DNA from: JADJNW01 sp964526645
Lineage (GTDB): Bacteria; Bacteroidota; Bacteroidia; Chitinophagales; Saprospiraceae
Assembly: GCA_964526645.1 (NCBI GenBank)
Contig: CAZGJN010000013.1
Coordinates: forward strand, 1-64,000
DNA: 64,000 nucleotides
Direction of reading: 5' to 3'
Part shown: in pieces, positions 27,101 through 34,926 of the stretch
Layout: every line of letters begins with the position of its first letter
Position numbering within the stretch: the stretch's first letter is position 1
Made by a program: the position numbers and the translations under genes
Notes under the pieces: generated by a model
The model's database searches: none
What the model was told of the DNA's origin: nothing
What the model saw: the letters and a program-made list of their open reading frames with translations, nothing else

Positions 27101-27616
27101 GATATTCTGGATGCCGTCCAGTACAATTATTTTCTGATAATCGTTGGAATGGTTGATCAGTTTGGATTTTTTTACAAAACCAAATACATCGCTGGAATTC
27201 CACTGGTACTGAAAAGTTAAACCTAAATCATGGTTGATCTCTTCAAATAGGATTTTGTTATTGTAGGCGCTTTTATACAAATTTCTTTGTATGATAAATT
27301 TTCCTGCACCGCGAAAAGAAAACGGCTCCCAAACTACAACTTCATTTTTCTTCAACACCTGAAAGATAGATTTGCTGCCAGTATTTTCTGCCGACTCCGT
27401 AATCTTATCATCGGTGTAATAGGGGAATAAAGCATATTCAGCGTTTTTTCTACCTGCGGTTAGGCCCCCATTGCTGGAAATAAACATCCAGTGATTGGAA
27501 TCACTGACGATACTCATAAAAAACGGACGCAGTTCGTCTATATCCGAAATCTTATAAAATTGTTCCCCATTGATTTTTACAAAACTCAATTTTATGTTTG
27601 CCCTTTCTTGTTTCAT
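24194..27616 (-). CDS. GH149-like beta-1,3-glucan phosphorylase
   Basis: A 1140-residue cytoplasmic protein (no signal peptide) of the GH94-related glycoside phosphorylases. Large N-terminal beta-sandwich regions precede an (alpha/alpha)6 catalytic part. The candidate catalytic acid is Asp643 in RPEWNDANNALVGNG. Later motifs are RQHSYMLYPNKQLPGF-type, GTFFGYEGLGSIYWH and a G-x-G-x-Q-x-P-G-M-T-G-Q-V-K phosphate-side loop. Size and surroundings (GH16, GH17, GH30) fit GH149, the beta-1,3-oligoglucan phosphorylases, better than the shorter cellobiose phosphorylases (about 800 residues); family assignment is by recognition only. It would convert oligoglucan plus phosphate into glucose 1-phosphate. 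Confidence 0.75.
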   Translation of the reverse strand: MKQERANIKLSFVKINGEQFYKISDIDELRPFFMSIVSDSNHWMFISSNGGLTAGRKNAEYALFPYYTDDKITESAENTGSKSIFQVLKKNEVVVWEPFSFRGAGKFIIQRNLYKSAYNNKILFEEINHDLGLTFQYQWNSSDVFGFVKKSKLINHSNDYQKIIVLDGIQNIVPCGVNSDLQNSASNLTDAYKRSELEQESGLGIYALSAIIVDKAEPSEALRANVAFSIGLEKPQYLLSSLQLKRFRACQNITQEVDVKGEKGAYFVHATIELPPGTEKEWMLVANVNQNHSAIISLVETIKSNTDLSKRIREDIELGTENLVKLVAAADGLQYSEDALRDSRHFSNVLFNIMRGGIFDENYQIERWDFLKYLENANRLVFANHKEALRLLPDKFPLQVLKTQLQDSEDPDFIRLNTEYLPLKFSRRHGDPSRPWNKFSINTRSEVDGSKILDYEGNWRDIFQNWEALAHSYPAFIEGMIFKFLNASTFDGYNPYRVTKDGFDWEVIEHDDPWSYIGYWGDHQVIYLLKFLEFASNYYPELLPNLLDKEYLVYANVPYKIKPYRDILKNPKDTIAFDFELDKKIRVQRSELGADGALLQDKNGQVLHVNLVEKILAITLSKLSNFIPEGGIWMNTQRPEWNDANNALVGNGVSMVTLYYLRRFMQFFDKLLMQTKLEQVNISDELAECYTQIGYALLENQALLNGKISDYERKKLLDRLGHAASDFRWQVYEQGFGGTKRAIDLDGLRQFVSLSLTFITHSIKANQRQDHLYHGYNLMSSGDDFVAVAHLNEMLEGQVAALSAWCLSVEASLKLLEALRSSSMYRSDQHSYMLYPNKQLPGFLQKNTISSELLAQYEILEKLSNNNYATILEKDVLGNYHFNGNFRNANDLEAALDDVQGAEPALKDALLRLFEAVFHHKAFTGRSGTFFGYEGLGSIYWHMVSKLRLAVLETIINAQTEQADEALVKKLLAHYYEIAEGIGVHKSPELYGAFPTDPYSHTPLGKGAQQPGMTGQVKEDILCRLGELGVRVQNGQLHLQPSLLQKNEFLKSPKTIGYFDISGTSRQIVVGANALFFTYCQVPVIYILSEQEGLSILYENGQIEQSEQLLLNAEVSRKIWSRSGAIQQVNVFINQDHLLC

Positions 27617-27683
27617 TGTTACTGGTATAAATCATTCCCATCTTTAAGGAACATGATGCCTTGCTTTCAGCGATCAATAAAAA

Positions 27684-28535
27684 TCAGTTTACTTCCCGAT
27701 AGGCGCGTACATAATCTATCGTCATCTGTTGTGGAAATGGTGTTTGTGAGGTCGGAAATCCTACATAATTTCCACCTACTGCTACGTTCAAAATGATGAA
27801 AAAAGGACGGTCAAACACCCATTCGCCAGACAGATCAGCTGGGGTGATGCGTTGATACAATGTTTCATCAACAAAATAGTCAATATAATCTTCGCCCCAC
27901 TCTATGGCAAAAAGGTGAAAATCGGTATCAAATCGCATATTCGTGTATGAAAAGCTTTGAGTAATGGCAGCTCCGCCTGAGTACCCCGGGCCATGCACAG
28001 AACCATTGATGATATTGGGTTCTTGTCCTCGCAATTCCATAATATCAATTTCCCCACATTGCGGCCAGCCCTCCGTATCAATATTGTCACCAAGCATCCA
28101 GAAAGCCGGCCATAAACCTGGACCGTAAGGCGTTTTCAGCCGGGCTTCAATTCTACCGTAAGCTTGTGTGAATAGCCCTTGGGTTTTTATACGAGCCGAT
28201 GTAAACGGGGCACCGGCAAATGTTTCTTTTTTAGCCGTGATTATCAGGTTGCCTTCTCCATCCAATGCCACATTTTCGGGGCGATTCGTGTAATACTGCA
28301 ATTCCTGATTTCCCCAGCCATTACTTCCGGTGCCGATGTCATAAGTCCATTTCGCTGGATCAGGTGAGACGCCGGCAGTTCCGGTGAAGTCATCGCTCCA
28401 CACCAGTTGCCAGTTGCGTTGCTCAAGCACCTGTTCTTCATCTGCTTCACAACCAGATAGACTGAGAAGTAAGCCGGCTGATAGGATGCTGATGGAAAAA
28501 CGGCTATACATAGATTTTGGAATATAATACTTCAT
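27684..28535 (-). CDS. GH16 endo-beta-1,3-glucanase (laminarinase) lipoprotein
   Basis: A 283-residue lipoprotein with lipobox LSGC (Cys29). It has a single GH16 jelly-roll catalytic domain with WGNQELQYYT, GLWPAFWMLG and the active-site signature GEIDIMEL (Glu162 nucleophile, Asp164, Glu167 acid/base). The extra Met in E-I-D-I-M-E is the beta-bulge form typical of laminarinases. It ends IDYVRAYR. It is likely displayed at the cell surface to cut long beta-1,3-glucans. The gene lies between the binding lipoprotein and the phosphorylase. Confidence 0.92.
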   Translation of the reverse strand: MKYYIPKSMYSRFSISILSAGLLLSLSGCEADEEQVLEQRNWQLVWSDDFTGTAGVSPDPAKWTYDIGTGSNGWGNQELQYYTNRPENVALDGEGNLIITAKKETFAGAPFTSARIKTQGLFTQAYGRIEARLKTPYGPGLWPAFWMLGDNIDTEGWPQCGEIDIMELRGQEPNIINGSVHGPGYSGGAAITQSFSYTNMRFDTDFHLFAIEWGEDYIDYFVDETLYQRITPADLSGEWVFDRPFFIILNVAVGGNYVGFPTSQTPFPQQMTIDYVRAYREVN

Positions 28536-28577
28536 GGTATAGTTTATAAGCTTGTTAAAAAAAAGTAACTGCTTGGA

Positions 28578-30944
28578 TTAGTTATGGAAATACAAATTAT
28601 CCACATAAATAGTATTGGCGCCAGTAGGTCGTCCAACCAAGATAAACTGGGCGATATGGTTTCGGGTAGTAAGCCCGATGAAGTCGCTCAAGGGTATATC
28701 ATAACTGATCCATTGCCCGGTGGCTGGCATATTGAAGTTGACTTGATGCTCTACATCATCACCGCCACCAAAGGCACCATTCGCACCAAAATCAACCAAT
28801 TTTAGACCGAAAAAGCTAAAGTCTGCTGACCAAACATCAATATGAAAATGCGTCATGCCGGCTGCGTTAATCTGGTTGGCTACCGTTTCGATACCTACAA
28901 AATCAAGGGTAGTGTATTTTTTCACAGCATTGCCGGCTATGGATACATCTTCAAATGTAGCAGATGACCAACCCGTACGCCAGGTATCAACCGGTACATT
29001 GTTATAAACCTCGCTAAAAAGCGAAATAACATTTGCTTGAGGAAGCGTGGGTGCGGGCGCGGCTACTGCCGGCACTGTGGCACTTCCCTCCTTATAAAAG
29101 AAAATATTGTCCAAATAAATAGTACCGTTTCCATCAAACTTCATCTGAAAAATGTCAGCAAGGTTCACTCCTGCAAAAGCGGACAGCGGAATATCAATGC
29201 TAGACCATCCGGTGGTAGGCACAGGCAGTGTGTATGCCTTTTCCTTTGGGCCAGGGCTGATCAAGTAAACGTTGAGCGAAGAAGAATTGGCAGTCCATAC
29301 ATCGAGGTGGATATAATCCATCTCGGAAACGTTCTGGCTGCTGCCCAATTGGATACCTTGGTAATTTAGTCCGCTATATTTCAGAGTATTGTTACCGGCG
29401 ATCAATTCCTGGGTGACAACAGTAGCCTGCCCCCAATTGGGGTTAAAATCCGTACCGGGGATATTTGCATAAGCATCACTGAAAATGGAAAGGACATTCG
29501 CTGGATTTTTAGTGGGCGTAGGCGCAGCAACGACTGGGTTATTATTGCCTTTATCATAGAAATAAATGTTGTCCACAAAAAGATTGGGTAAATCGCCCGA
29601 TAAGACGATTTGAGCCAGGTGTGCCCTGGAGTTTAGCCCAGTGAAAGCAGAAAATGGGATATCTAAACTTATCCAAGATTCGGTTGCCAGCATAGCGCGG
29701 TTGATCGTAATTTCATGCGACGAATCATCGCCTCCGCCAAACGCTCCGTTCGCACCGAGGTCGAATAAAAGTACTTTGAATACCGTGGAAGTACCAATCA
29801 GATCAGGTGTCCAAATGTCCATGTGAAAATGAGTCATGCTGGTCGCATTGATCGTAGGTGCCGTAAACTGGATGCCTACAAAATTCAGTTGGGTATAGCG
29901 CTTGACATCATCTCCATTTATCTTTATATCAAAAGTTTGGGCAGTGGAGAATTGCCAATAACCGTTAAAAAAATCAACAGGAACGTTATCATAGACATTG
30001 CTAAAAACGGAAATCACCTTATCTTTAGGTACCAACGGAATTGGAGCAGCCACCTGCGGTAAAATAGGTGCTCCTTTCGATACGATCGTCAGCGAACCTT
30101 CCGATTTTACTCCAGCAAGAGCAGCGCTGATCACGGCTGTGCCAGCATCCATTACTTTTACGACACCAGCATCGCTTACACTGGCTACGCTGGTATTCGT
30201 TGATGTAAAATCAAAATAACCAGGTGCCGCTTCTACCCGTTGGTCTACACCATTTGGCAAGTTAGCCAGCACATAAGCCTGCAGGGTAAAGGAACTGCCA
30301 GTCTCCGCGTTTTCAGTTACATCCTCCCCGTTCAGAATGCCAGAGCGCAGGTGCGCGATTGTCCCCAGGTTTTCAAACTGCACTTCATCAAGCCAAAAGG
30401 TATATCCTCTGCCGTCTTCAGGACCTTCCGAGAAAAACAGCAAGCCCCGTTCGCTCAAGAGCTTGGAAGGGTCTGGTATCGGTATGTAATATTTTTTCCA
30501 ATTTGTATTCAACTTCAACCCGTTAATGGCAGCTTGATATTTGTTTTCTCCCAGATCGTTGCCAAATCCGATAAGGTCTATCGAAGCCGATTTGGAGGCT
30601 TTTGCCCAAAAGGTCAGCACATTATAACCAGAAAGGTCACGCCCTTTATTGCTGAAATATACCCCACCAGCATAGGCACCGGCAGGATCATCAAAATCCG
30701 GAACGGCTATCCGCATAGAGGACGTACCTTTGTATTTTATCTCGGTGTCTACATCGAAAGCTCGTACATCGGAACCGCCAAATGCGGCATAGTTCATATC
30801 AGAGCTAAAGCCATCTATAAAAACTTCGGCGGTGGTGGGATATGTTGCGGGAACCAATTCGTTCAAATCCCTTTCACAGCTCAGAAAAAGCAGTGTGTAA
30901 GCCGAAAAAATGATGATAATTAAGTAGGAATATGTATGTTTCAT
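28578..30944 (-). CDS. Lipoprotein with Big_2 and three repeated carbohydrate-binding-like domains
   Basis: A 788-residue lipoprotein (lipobox LFLSC, about residue 25). Residues about 40 to 190 form a CBM-like beta-sandwich (GTSSMRIAVPDFD, LTFWAKAS, FWLDEVQF). About 200 to 290 form a Big_2-type Ig domain (STNTSVASVSDAGVVKV). Three repeats of about 150 residues follow, starting near 305, 480 and 635. Each opens V-I/L-S-x-F-S-x-x-Y-x-N-x-P, continues with an M-T-H-F-H-x-D-x-W or M-D-Y-I-H-L-D-V-W strand, and closes with a D-N-I/L-Y/F-F-Y strand. No catalytic motif is seen. It is probably a surface glucan-binding protein taking the place of SusD/SusE-type binders. Confidence 0.75.
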   Translation of the reverse strand: MKHTYSYLIIIIFSAYTLLFLSCERDLNELVPATYPTTAEVFIDGFSSDMNYAAFGGSDVRAFDVDTEIKYKGTSSMRIAVPDFDDPAGAYAGGVYFSNKGRDLSGYNVLTFWAKASKSASIDLIGFGNDLGENKYQAAINGLKLNTNWKKYYIPIPDPSKLLSERGLLFFSEGPEDGRGYTFWLDEVQFENLGTIAHLRSGILNGEDVTENAETGSSFTLQAYVLANLPNGVDQRVEAAPGYFDFTSTNTSVASVSDAGVVKVMDAGTAVISAALAGVKSEGSLTIVSKGAPILPQVAAPIPLVPKDKVISVFSNVYDNVPVDFFNGYWQFSTAQTFDIKINGDDVKRYTQLNFVGIQFTAPTINATSMTHFHMDIWTPDLIGTSTVFKVLLFDLGANGAFGGGDDSSHEITINRAMLATESWISLDIPFSAFTGLNSRAHLAQIVLSGDLPNLFVDNIYFYDKGNNNPVVAAPTPTKNPANVLSIFSDAYANIPGTDFNPNWGQATVVTQELIAGNNTLKYSGLNYQGIQLGSSQNVSEMDYIHLDVWTANSSSLNVYLISPGPKEKAYTLPVPTTGWSSIDIPLSAFAGVNLADIFQMKFDGNGTIYLDNIFFYKEGSATVPAVAAPAPTLPQANVISLFSEVYNNVPVDTWRTGWSSATFEDVSIAGNAVKKYTTLDFVGIETVANQINAAGMTHFHIDVWSADFSFFGLKLVDFGANGAFGGGDDVEHQVNFNMPATGQWISYDIPLSDFIGLTTRNHIAQFILVGRPTGANTIYVDNLYFHN

Positions 30945-30969
30945 CTTGATAGTTTATGCGTTGTAAGAC

Positions 30970-33900
30970 CTACTGAAAAATGTTGATTTGTATATATGTC
31001 CTGATTTCCCATTCGTTACCGTTGCCATAACCTGGCGCATTCGGGTTGCATTCCATTTCACCGGCTGCATTGAGAAAATGCGTTGGGCAATAGCGCGGAG
31101 AGTATTTATCCAGGGTACGATAGATGCCCTGAACCCCTATTTTTGTGTTGGGCAGTTCAAGCCAGTTTGGTTTGCCCAGGGCGGTAGAGATATCCAGCAT
31201 AAATTGCTGTGGGAAAGTAAGGTTGAAATCGCGATGGTAATCGTAGGGACCCCAATCATTTATTTTTACGGCAGAGACCAGTTTGACATTTTTATAAACC
31301 ATGCGCAAATCAACTCCGAAGCGCTGAATGGTACGCGCATCGTCACCATTTGCTTGGGCGTTCCCAATGTAGGCATTTGCGATGAATCCCAGATCAGGGT
31401 TCAACTTGGACACGATACGCGTATAAGCTTCCCATAGGTCTTGGGCAGGGGCAGAGCCAGGAAAGGCAAAGGTCGTACGGCCATCGGGTAGGATACCGAT
31501 GGCTGCGTCCTGGATGGTTGGCAAATGCCGGAATACAAACCCTGCACTTACCGCCAGCCTGGCATCTTCGGCTTTGTCATTATCCCATTCATACATCCAA
31601 GTGGCGGGTGTTGGGTCGTAGGTGATGAGGAGCTCCCCGGCCACCGTTTCGCGGTTTGATCGTACAGAGAAAGGGTCATCCAGGATATTTCGGGGTCTGG
31701 CGGGTGCCTGCACATCGGCGGGTATAGGGTCTTCAATCGGGCGTTGCCACAAAAAATTAGGCGCTAATTGAAAATCGCCAATCCCGTAGGTAAACCCAGT
31801 AAGGAAGTTATATTGATTTCCGCTTCCGCTGTCTTTTAACCGCCAACCGGTAAAAGTTTTAGTATAATCAGCACCGCCATTTGCTACCAGTGCCATAGCA
31901 GCAGCTTGTGCATACCAGTTAATTCTTCCCTTTGTAAATGTCAACTTCACCTTTCCGCCCCAGTTGTCCTCGGGCTTAATTTTATCTTGGTAGATTGTAT
32001 AATCCCCCTTTGATCCATCAACGATCTGAAAGGTTCTGCCTATGAGGGGATCTCCCCCCCAGATTCCACCTAATTCGATACCCAGGCTACCCACTTTTGT
32101 TTTTGCATGCAGGGTTGCTCTGCGCGTCTTTGGCACCGGTATCGCAAAAGAGCTTTCTGTTGTACCGCGTTGTTCTAAGTCTTCATGGAAAATTCCGGTC
32201 AGGTCAATGCCCCCCAGTGTCCGGCTGTATTTAACCAAAATAGCAGGGTTAGCACCCCACCACAGTTCGGGACCCATGGCAATACTCAATCCTTTGAGTT
32301 TCCGCTTGCCGTCCAACTCAAATCCCAGCGGCGCTTGACCATTGTAAATGTCAATGTTGGGCCCATAATTTGCTTCTGGATACAATCCGAAAAAATCACC
32401 CTCGTAGCCCCAGTGGTAATGACCAGTCCTGTAAAATCCTGTAAGATCAAAATCTTTGTGATTCCAGGTGATATCAGCCCTATATACTTGTAAGCGGTTG
32501 ACATCGCGCAACTCGACTGGCCCATTGTTTGTGTTCGCTACCACTGTGCGCCCCCGATTTTCATAAAATATTTCGTTGATGGGGTTTTGTGCCACATTGC
32601 CCAAAACGTTTACCTCCACATTTGCTCGCAGGTTGGGGGCTGGATTCCCCGCCACGCCTACAAAAAAGGATTGCATGTGATCAAATCCTAATTGGTTGGG
32701 AAATACTTCCTTTTCAGGATCAGCCTCCTTCGGTGTGGATATTAAGCTACCACCTGTATTAAATGTAGTAATTTCAGCGCTCAAGCGGCTGAGCCGGATT
32801 TTGCCAGTTTGCTCGCTTTCCAGGGCGGCCTTGTCGCCCCTGGCTTTTACAACAGCGTCCATCAATTGGATTTGCTCAAAATATTGGTTGACAGCTTCGG
32901 AAGTAGCGCCCTCACCATAGGGCTTGAAGGCATGTACTTCCTGCAAGGCGTAATAGGCGGCGCGAGGGTATAAATGGTAAAGACCACGCTCATTCGTAGG
33001 CCCTTTGGCGCATATACCAAACCATTCTTCGTTCATGTTATTCTCGCCTGGCTCATAATCGTTGAGATAACCCCCATTTGACCAGGAGGCATTGTTGTCG
33101 TGTACATCCAGGTTGCTGGTTTGACCAAACTTCCACCAGCCATCGCTAAATTGGAAAGTAAACCCACCGATAGAATTTTCTGCTTTCCCCAAGCCTGCGG
33201 CGTTTTCATATATTTCTTTCCAATTACCAACAAGGTAGTGGGCTTGCGCTTGCTGGTCTTCACTATTAGAAAGGGCATTAAAGGCATCTGAGCCAAACTC
33301 CGTAAACATAAGGGGCTTGCCATATTCTTTTCTCACCCGCTCAAAGGCATCCCCAAACGAAAGGCCGCGGTACATATTGACACCCAATATATCCACATCC
33401 GGGCACCGCCGCGCGATAATATCCAAAAACAGCAGATCGCCGTTGCAAATAGCAATTGGATGCGACCCATCAATACCTTTCATTTGTTGCACCGCTTCAT
33501 TGAATAGCTGATACATGGCTTCCGCTCGGATGGTTGACTTTCGGTCTTCCTGGGGGATATCTTCTGTTTCAGCTCCATCCCAAAAAAGCCCGTAGTTGTT
33601 TTCATTACCCAGCAGGTATAGCAAAAGCCCGGGTGTATCCTTGTATTCCTGGGCCATTTCCTGAACCTCGCGCATTAAAAGCGCCCGCACCCGCGGATCG
33701 GCGTACTCTGTATTACCGACCCAAGCGCCATCCAGCGTAAGCCCATAACGCCCAAACGAGTGGTTGAGCACAGTGTATATGCCGTATTTTTTATAGATAT
33801 AACTTATCCATTTAGCTGGCACTCCTGTGTATTGCCGTATGGCGTTTACGCCCATGTTCTTGAGCATAGACATTTCCTCATCCAGCGCTGCCCTGATAAT

Positions 33901-34107
33901 ATCGTCCGATTGTTTCCAAAGACTATAATTGAAGTTGGTGCCAATAGGAAAATAGTCCCAGTTCATACCATTAATCATGAAATCCCTTCCATCTACCTGT
34001 AATTTCATGCCTTGACCTTGTTGTACTACGGAAATTTTTTCCGTTTGCGCATGAAGCGTTATTGCCCATAACAGCAATCCTGAGTATAAGAGTAGATTTT
34101 TCATCAA
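30970..34107 (-). CDS. TIM-barrel glycosidase fused to an outer-membrane beta-barrel
   Basis: A 1045-residue exported protein with a signal peptide of about 20 residues (TLHAQ). Residues 25 to 420 are a GH2/GH5-like TIM barrel: NGMNWDYFPIG, MGVNAIRQYTGVP, acid/base Glu169 in LLGNENNYG and nucleophile Glu270 in MFTEFGSDAF. From about 440 to the end there are amphipathic aromatic strands (for example GKVKLTFTKGRINWYAQ, FLTGFTYGIGDFQLAPNF, IRTYIQINIFQ) with the terminal aromatic strand of an outer-membrane barrel. The enzyme would thus be tethered to its own membrane barrel. It is the first gene of the beta-glucan run; its substrate is inferred from context. Confidence 0.75.
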   Translation of the reverse strand: MMKNLLLYSGLLLWAITLHAQTEKISVVQQGQGMKLQVDGRDFMINGMNWDYFPIGTNFNYSLWKQSDDIIRAALDEEMSMLKNMGVNAIRQYTGVPAKWISYIYKKYGIYTVLNHSFGRYGLTLDGAWVGNTEYADPRVRALLMREVQEMAQEYKDTPGLLLYLLGNENNYGLFWDGAETEDIPQEDRKSTIRAEAMYQLFNEAVQQMKGIDGSHPIAICNGDLLFLDIIARRCPDVDILGVNMYRGLSFGDAFERVRKEYGKPLMFTEFGSDAFNALSNSEDQQAQAHYLVGNWKEIYENAAGLGKAENSIGGFTFQFSDGWWKFGQTSNLDVHDNNASWSNGGYLNDYEPGENNMNEEWFGICAKGPTNERGLYHLYPRAAYYALQEVHAFKPYGEGATSEAVNQYFEQIQLMDAVVKARGDKAALESEQTGKIRLSRLSAEITTFNTGGSLISTPKEADPEKEVFPNQLGFDHMQSFFVGVAGNPAPNLRANVEVNVLGNVAQNPINEIFYENRGRTVVANTNNGPVELRDVNRLQVYRADITWNHKDFDLTGFYRTGHYHWGYEGDFFGLYPEANYGPNIDIYNGQAPLGFELDGKRKLKGLSIAMGPELWWGANPAILVKYSRTLGGIDLTGIFHEDLEQRGTTESSFAIPVPKTRRATLHAKTKVGSLGIELGGIWGGDPLIGRTFQIVDGSKGDYTIYQDKIKPEDNWGGKVKLTFTKGRINWYAQAAAMALVANGGADYTKTFTGWRLKDSGSGNQYNFLTGFTYGIGDFQLAPNFLWQRPIEDPIPADVQAPARPRNILDDPFSVRSNRETVAGELLITYDPTPATWMYEWDNDKAEDARLAVSAGFVFRHLPTIQDAAIGILPDGRTTFAFPGSAPAQDLWEAYTRIVSKLNPDLGFIANAYIGNAQANGDDARTIQRFGVDLRMVYKNVKLVSAVKINDWGPYDYHRDFNLTFPQQFMLDISTALGKPNWLELPNTKIGVQGIYRTLDKYSPRYCPTHFLNAAGEMECNPNAPGYGNGNEWEIRTYIQINIFQ

Positions 34108-34577
34108 CTTTCCTTGATTTAACTAACTATTCTGCGAAAATAGCCAATGGGAAAATGAAATTTTTTGATTCTGTGAATTTAAAGTTTTTAATTTGAATTT
34201 TGCATACATACTTTCGATATACAACATTTCACCCTCCCTGAAAGGCAACACAAAATCAACACTAATTCGCTGAAAATAAATTCTTTGTAAGCGTTTCACT
34301 ATACAGTAAAAGTAGTATGCATGTATACCGATTTTCAAGCACGGCCGTGTTCTTTTCTGAAGCGGCAAGTACTGAAAAGTAGTGCTGCGGATAGGAAGCG
34401 TGCAAGTACCCTCAGGACACTAAACCGGTAGGTGGCTTGTGCTTGCAGGCATCTCCTCCATAATTTTCATCGTCTCCACGCTCACGGTCGTGACGCGCTG
34501 AATCAGATCCATCACTTGTTATTTATAATCTGTAAACCGGTAGATGAGATTTTTCTTAGATCTTTGGGAGGTTGCCG
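34108..34577. other. Intergenic region upstream of the beta-glucan locus
   Basis: It probably contains the promoter of the - strand locus, but I find no clean TTG/TAnnTTTG pair. A 30-codon - strand frame at 34420..34513 (MDLIQRVTTVSVETMK start) has no support. No RNA gene or strong hairpin was seen. Confidence 0.4.
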
Positions 34578-34890
34578 ATGAAGCTAAAAGACCCCGGCAC
34601 CCTCCTGGACGCTGCTGCCGTGTTAGACACCTTTGATGGGAAAAAAGCTTACAAATTGGGCGTTCGGTACGATGTAGCAGTGGGTAGTGATGTTTGTTTA
34701 TTTCGATGCCATGACTTTCGCCTTGATCGGCTACCGTTTTTATCACGATGAGTCAAAAAATGACGGAGAGTACATTCTGCTTTCGGGAGAAAAAACCATC
34801 AATGGTATGCGCTTGCCGAAAGTGCGGAAATGGTACACCCATCAGGCAGATAAATTTCTTGGAACGGACACCTTAGTGAGCGGGCAATAG
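34578..34890 (+). pseudogene. DUF6503-like gene remnant with frameshift
   Basis: Two consecutive frames together read as one protein tail. Frame one (from 34578) encodes KLKDPGTLL, then DGKKAYKLGVRYDV and AVGSDV. Near 34690 the coding continues in the next frame as VYFDAMTFALIGYRFYHDE, then NDGEYILLSGEK, LPKVRKWY and FLGTDTLVSG before TAG. This pattern resembles the C-terminal part of the DUF6503 proteins of Bacteroidota. The N-terminal half is missing and the frame is broken, so it is a dead remnant. Confidence 0.55.
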
Positions 34891-34926
34891 TGCCAAACCG
34901 ATTTGATACCGGCATTGAATACCGCA

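Noticed and set aside
30240..30923. + strand open frame of 227 codons
   Set aside because: It is antisense to the binding lipoprotein, including its lipobox and CBM-like domain; no independent support.
34420..34513. 30-codon - strand frame in the gap above the glucan locus
   Set aside because: Very short, no homology recognised, no promoter or conserved context.
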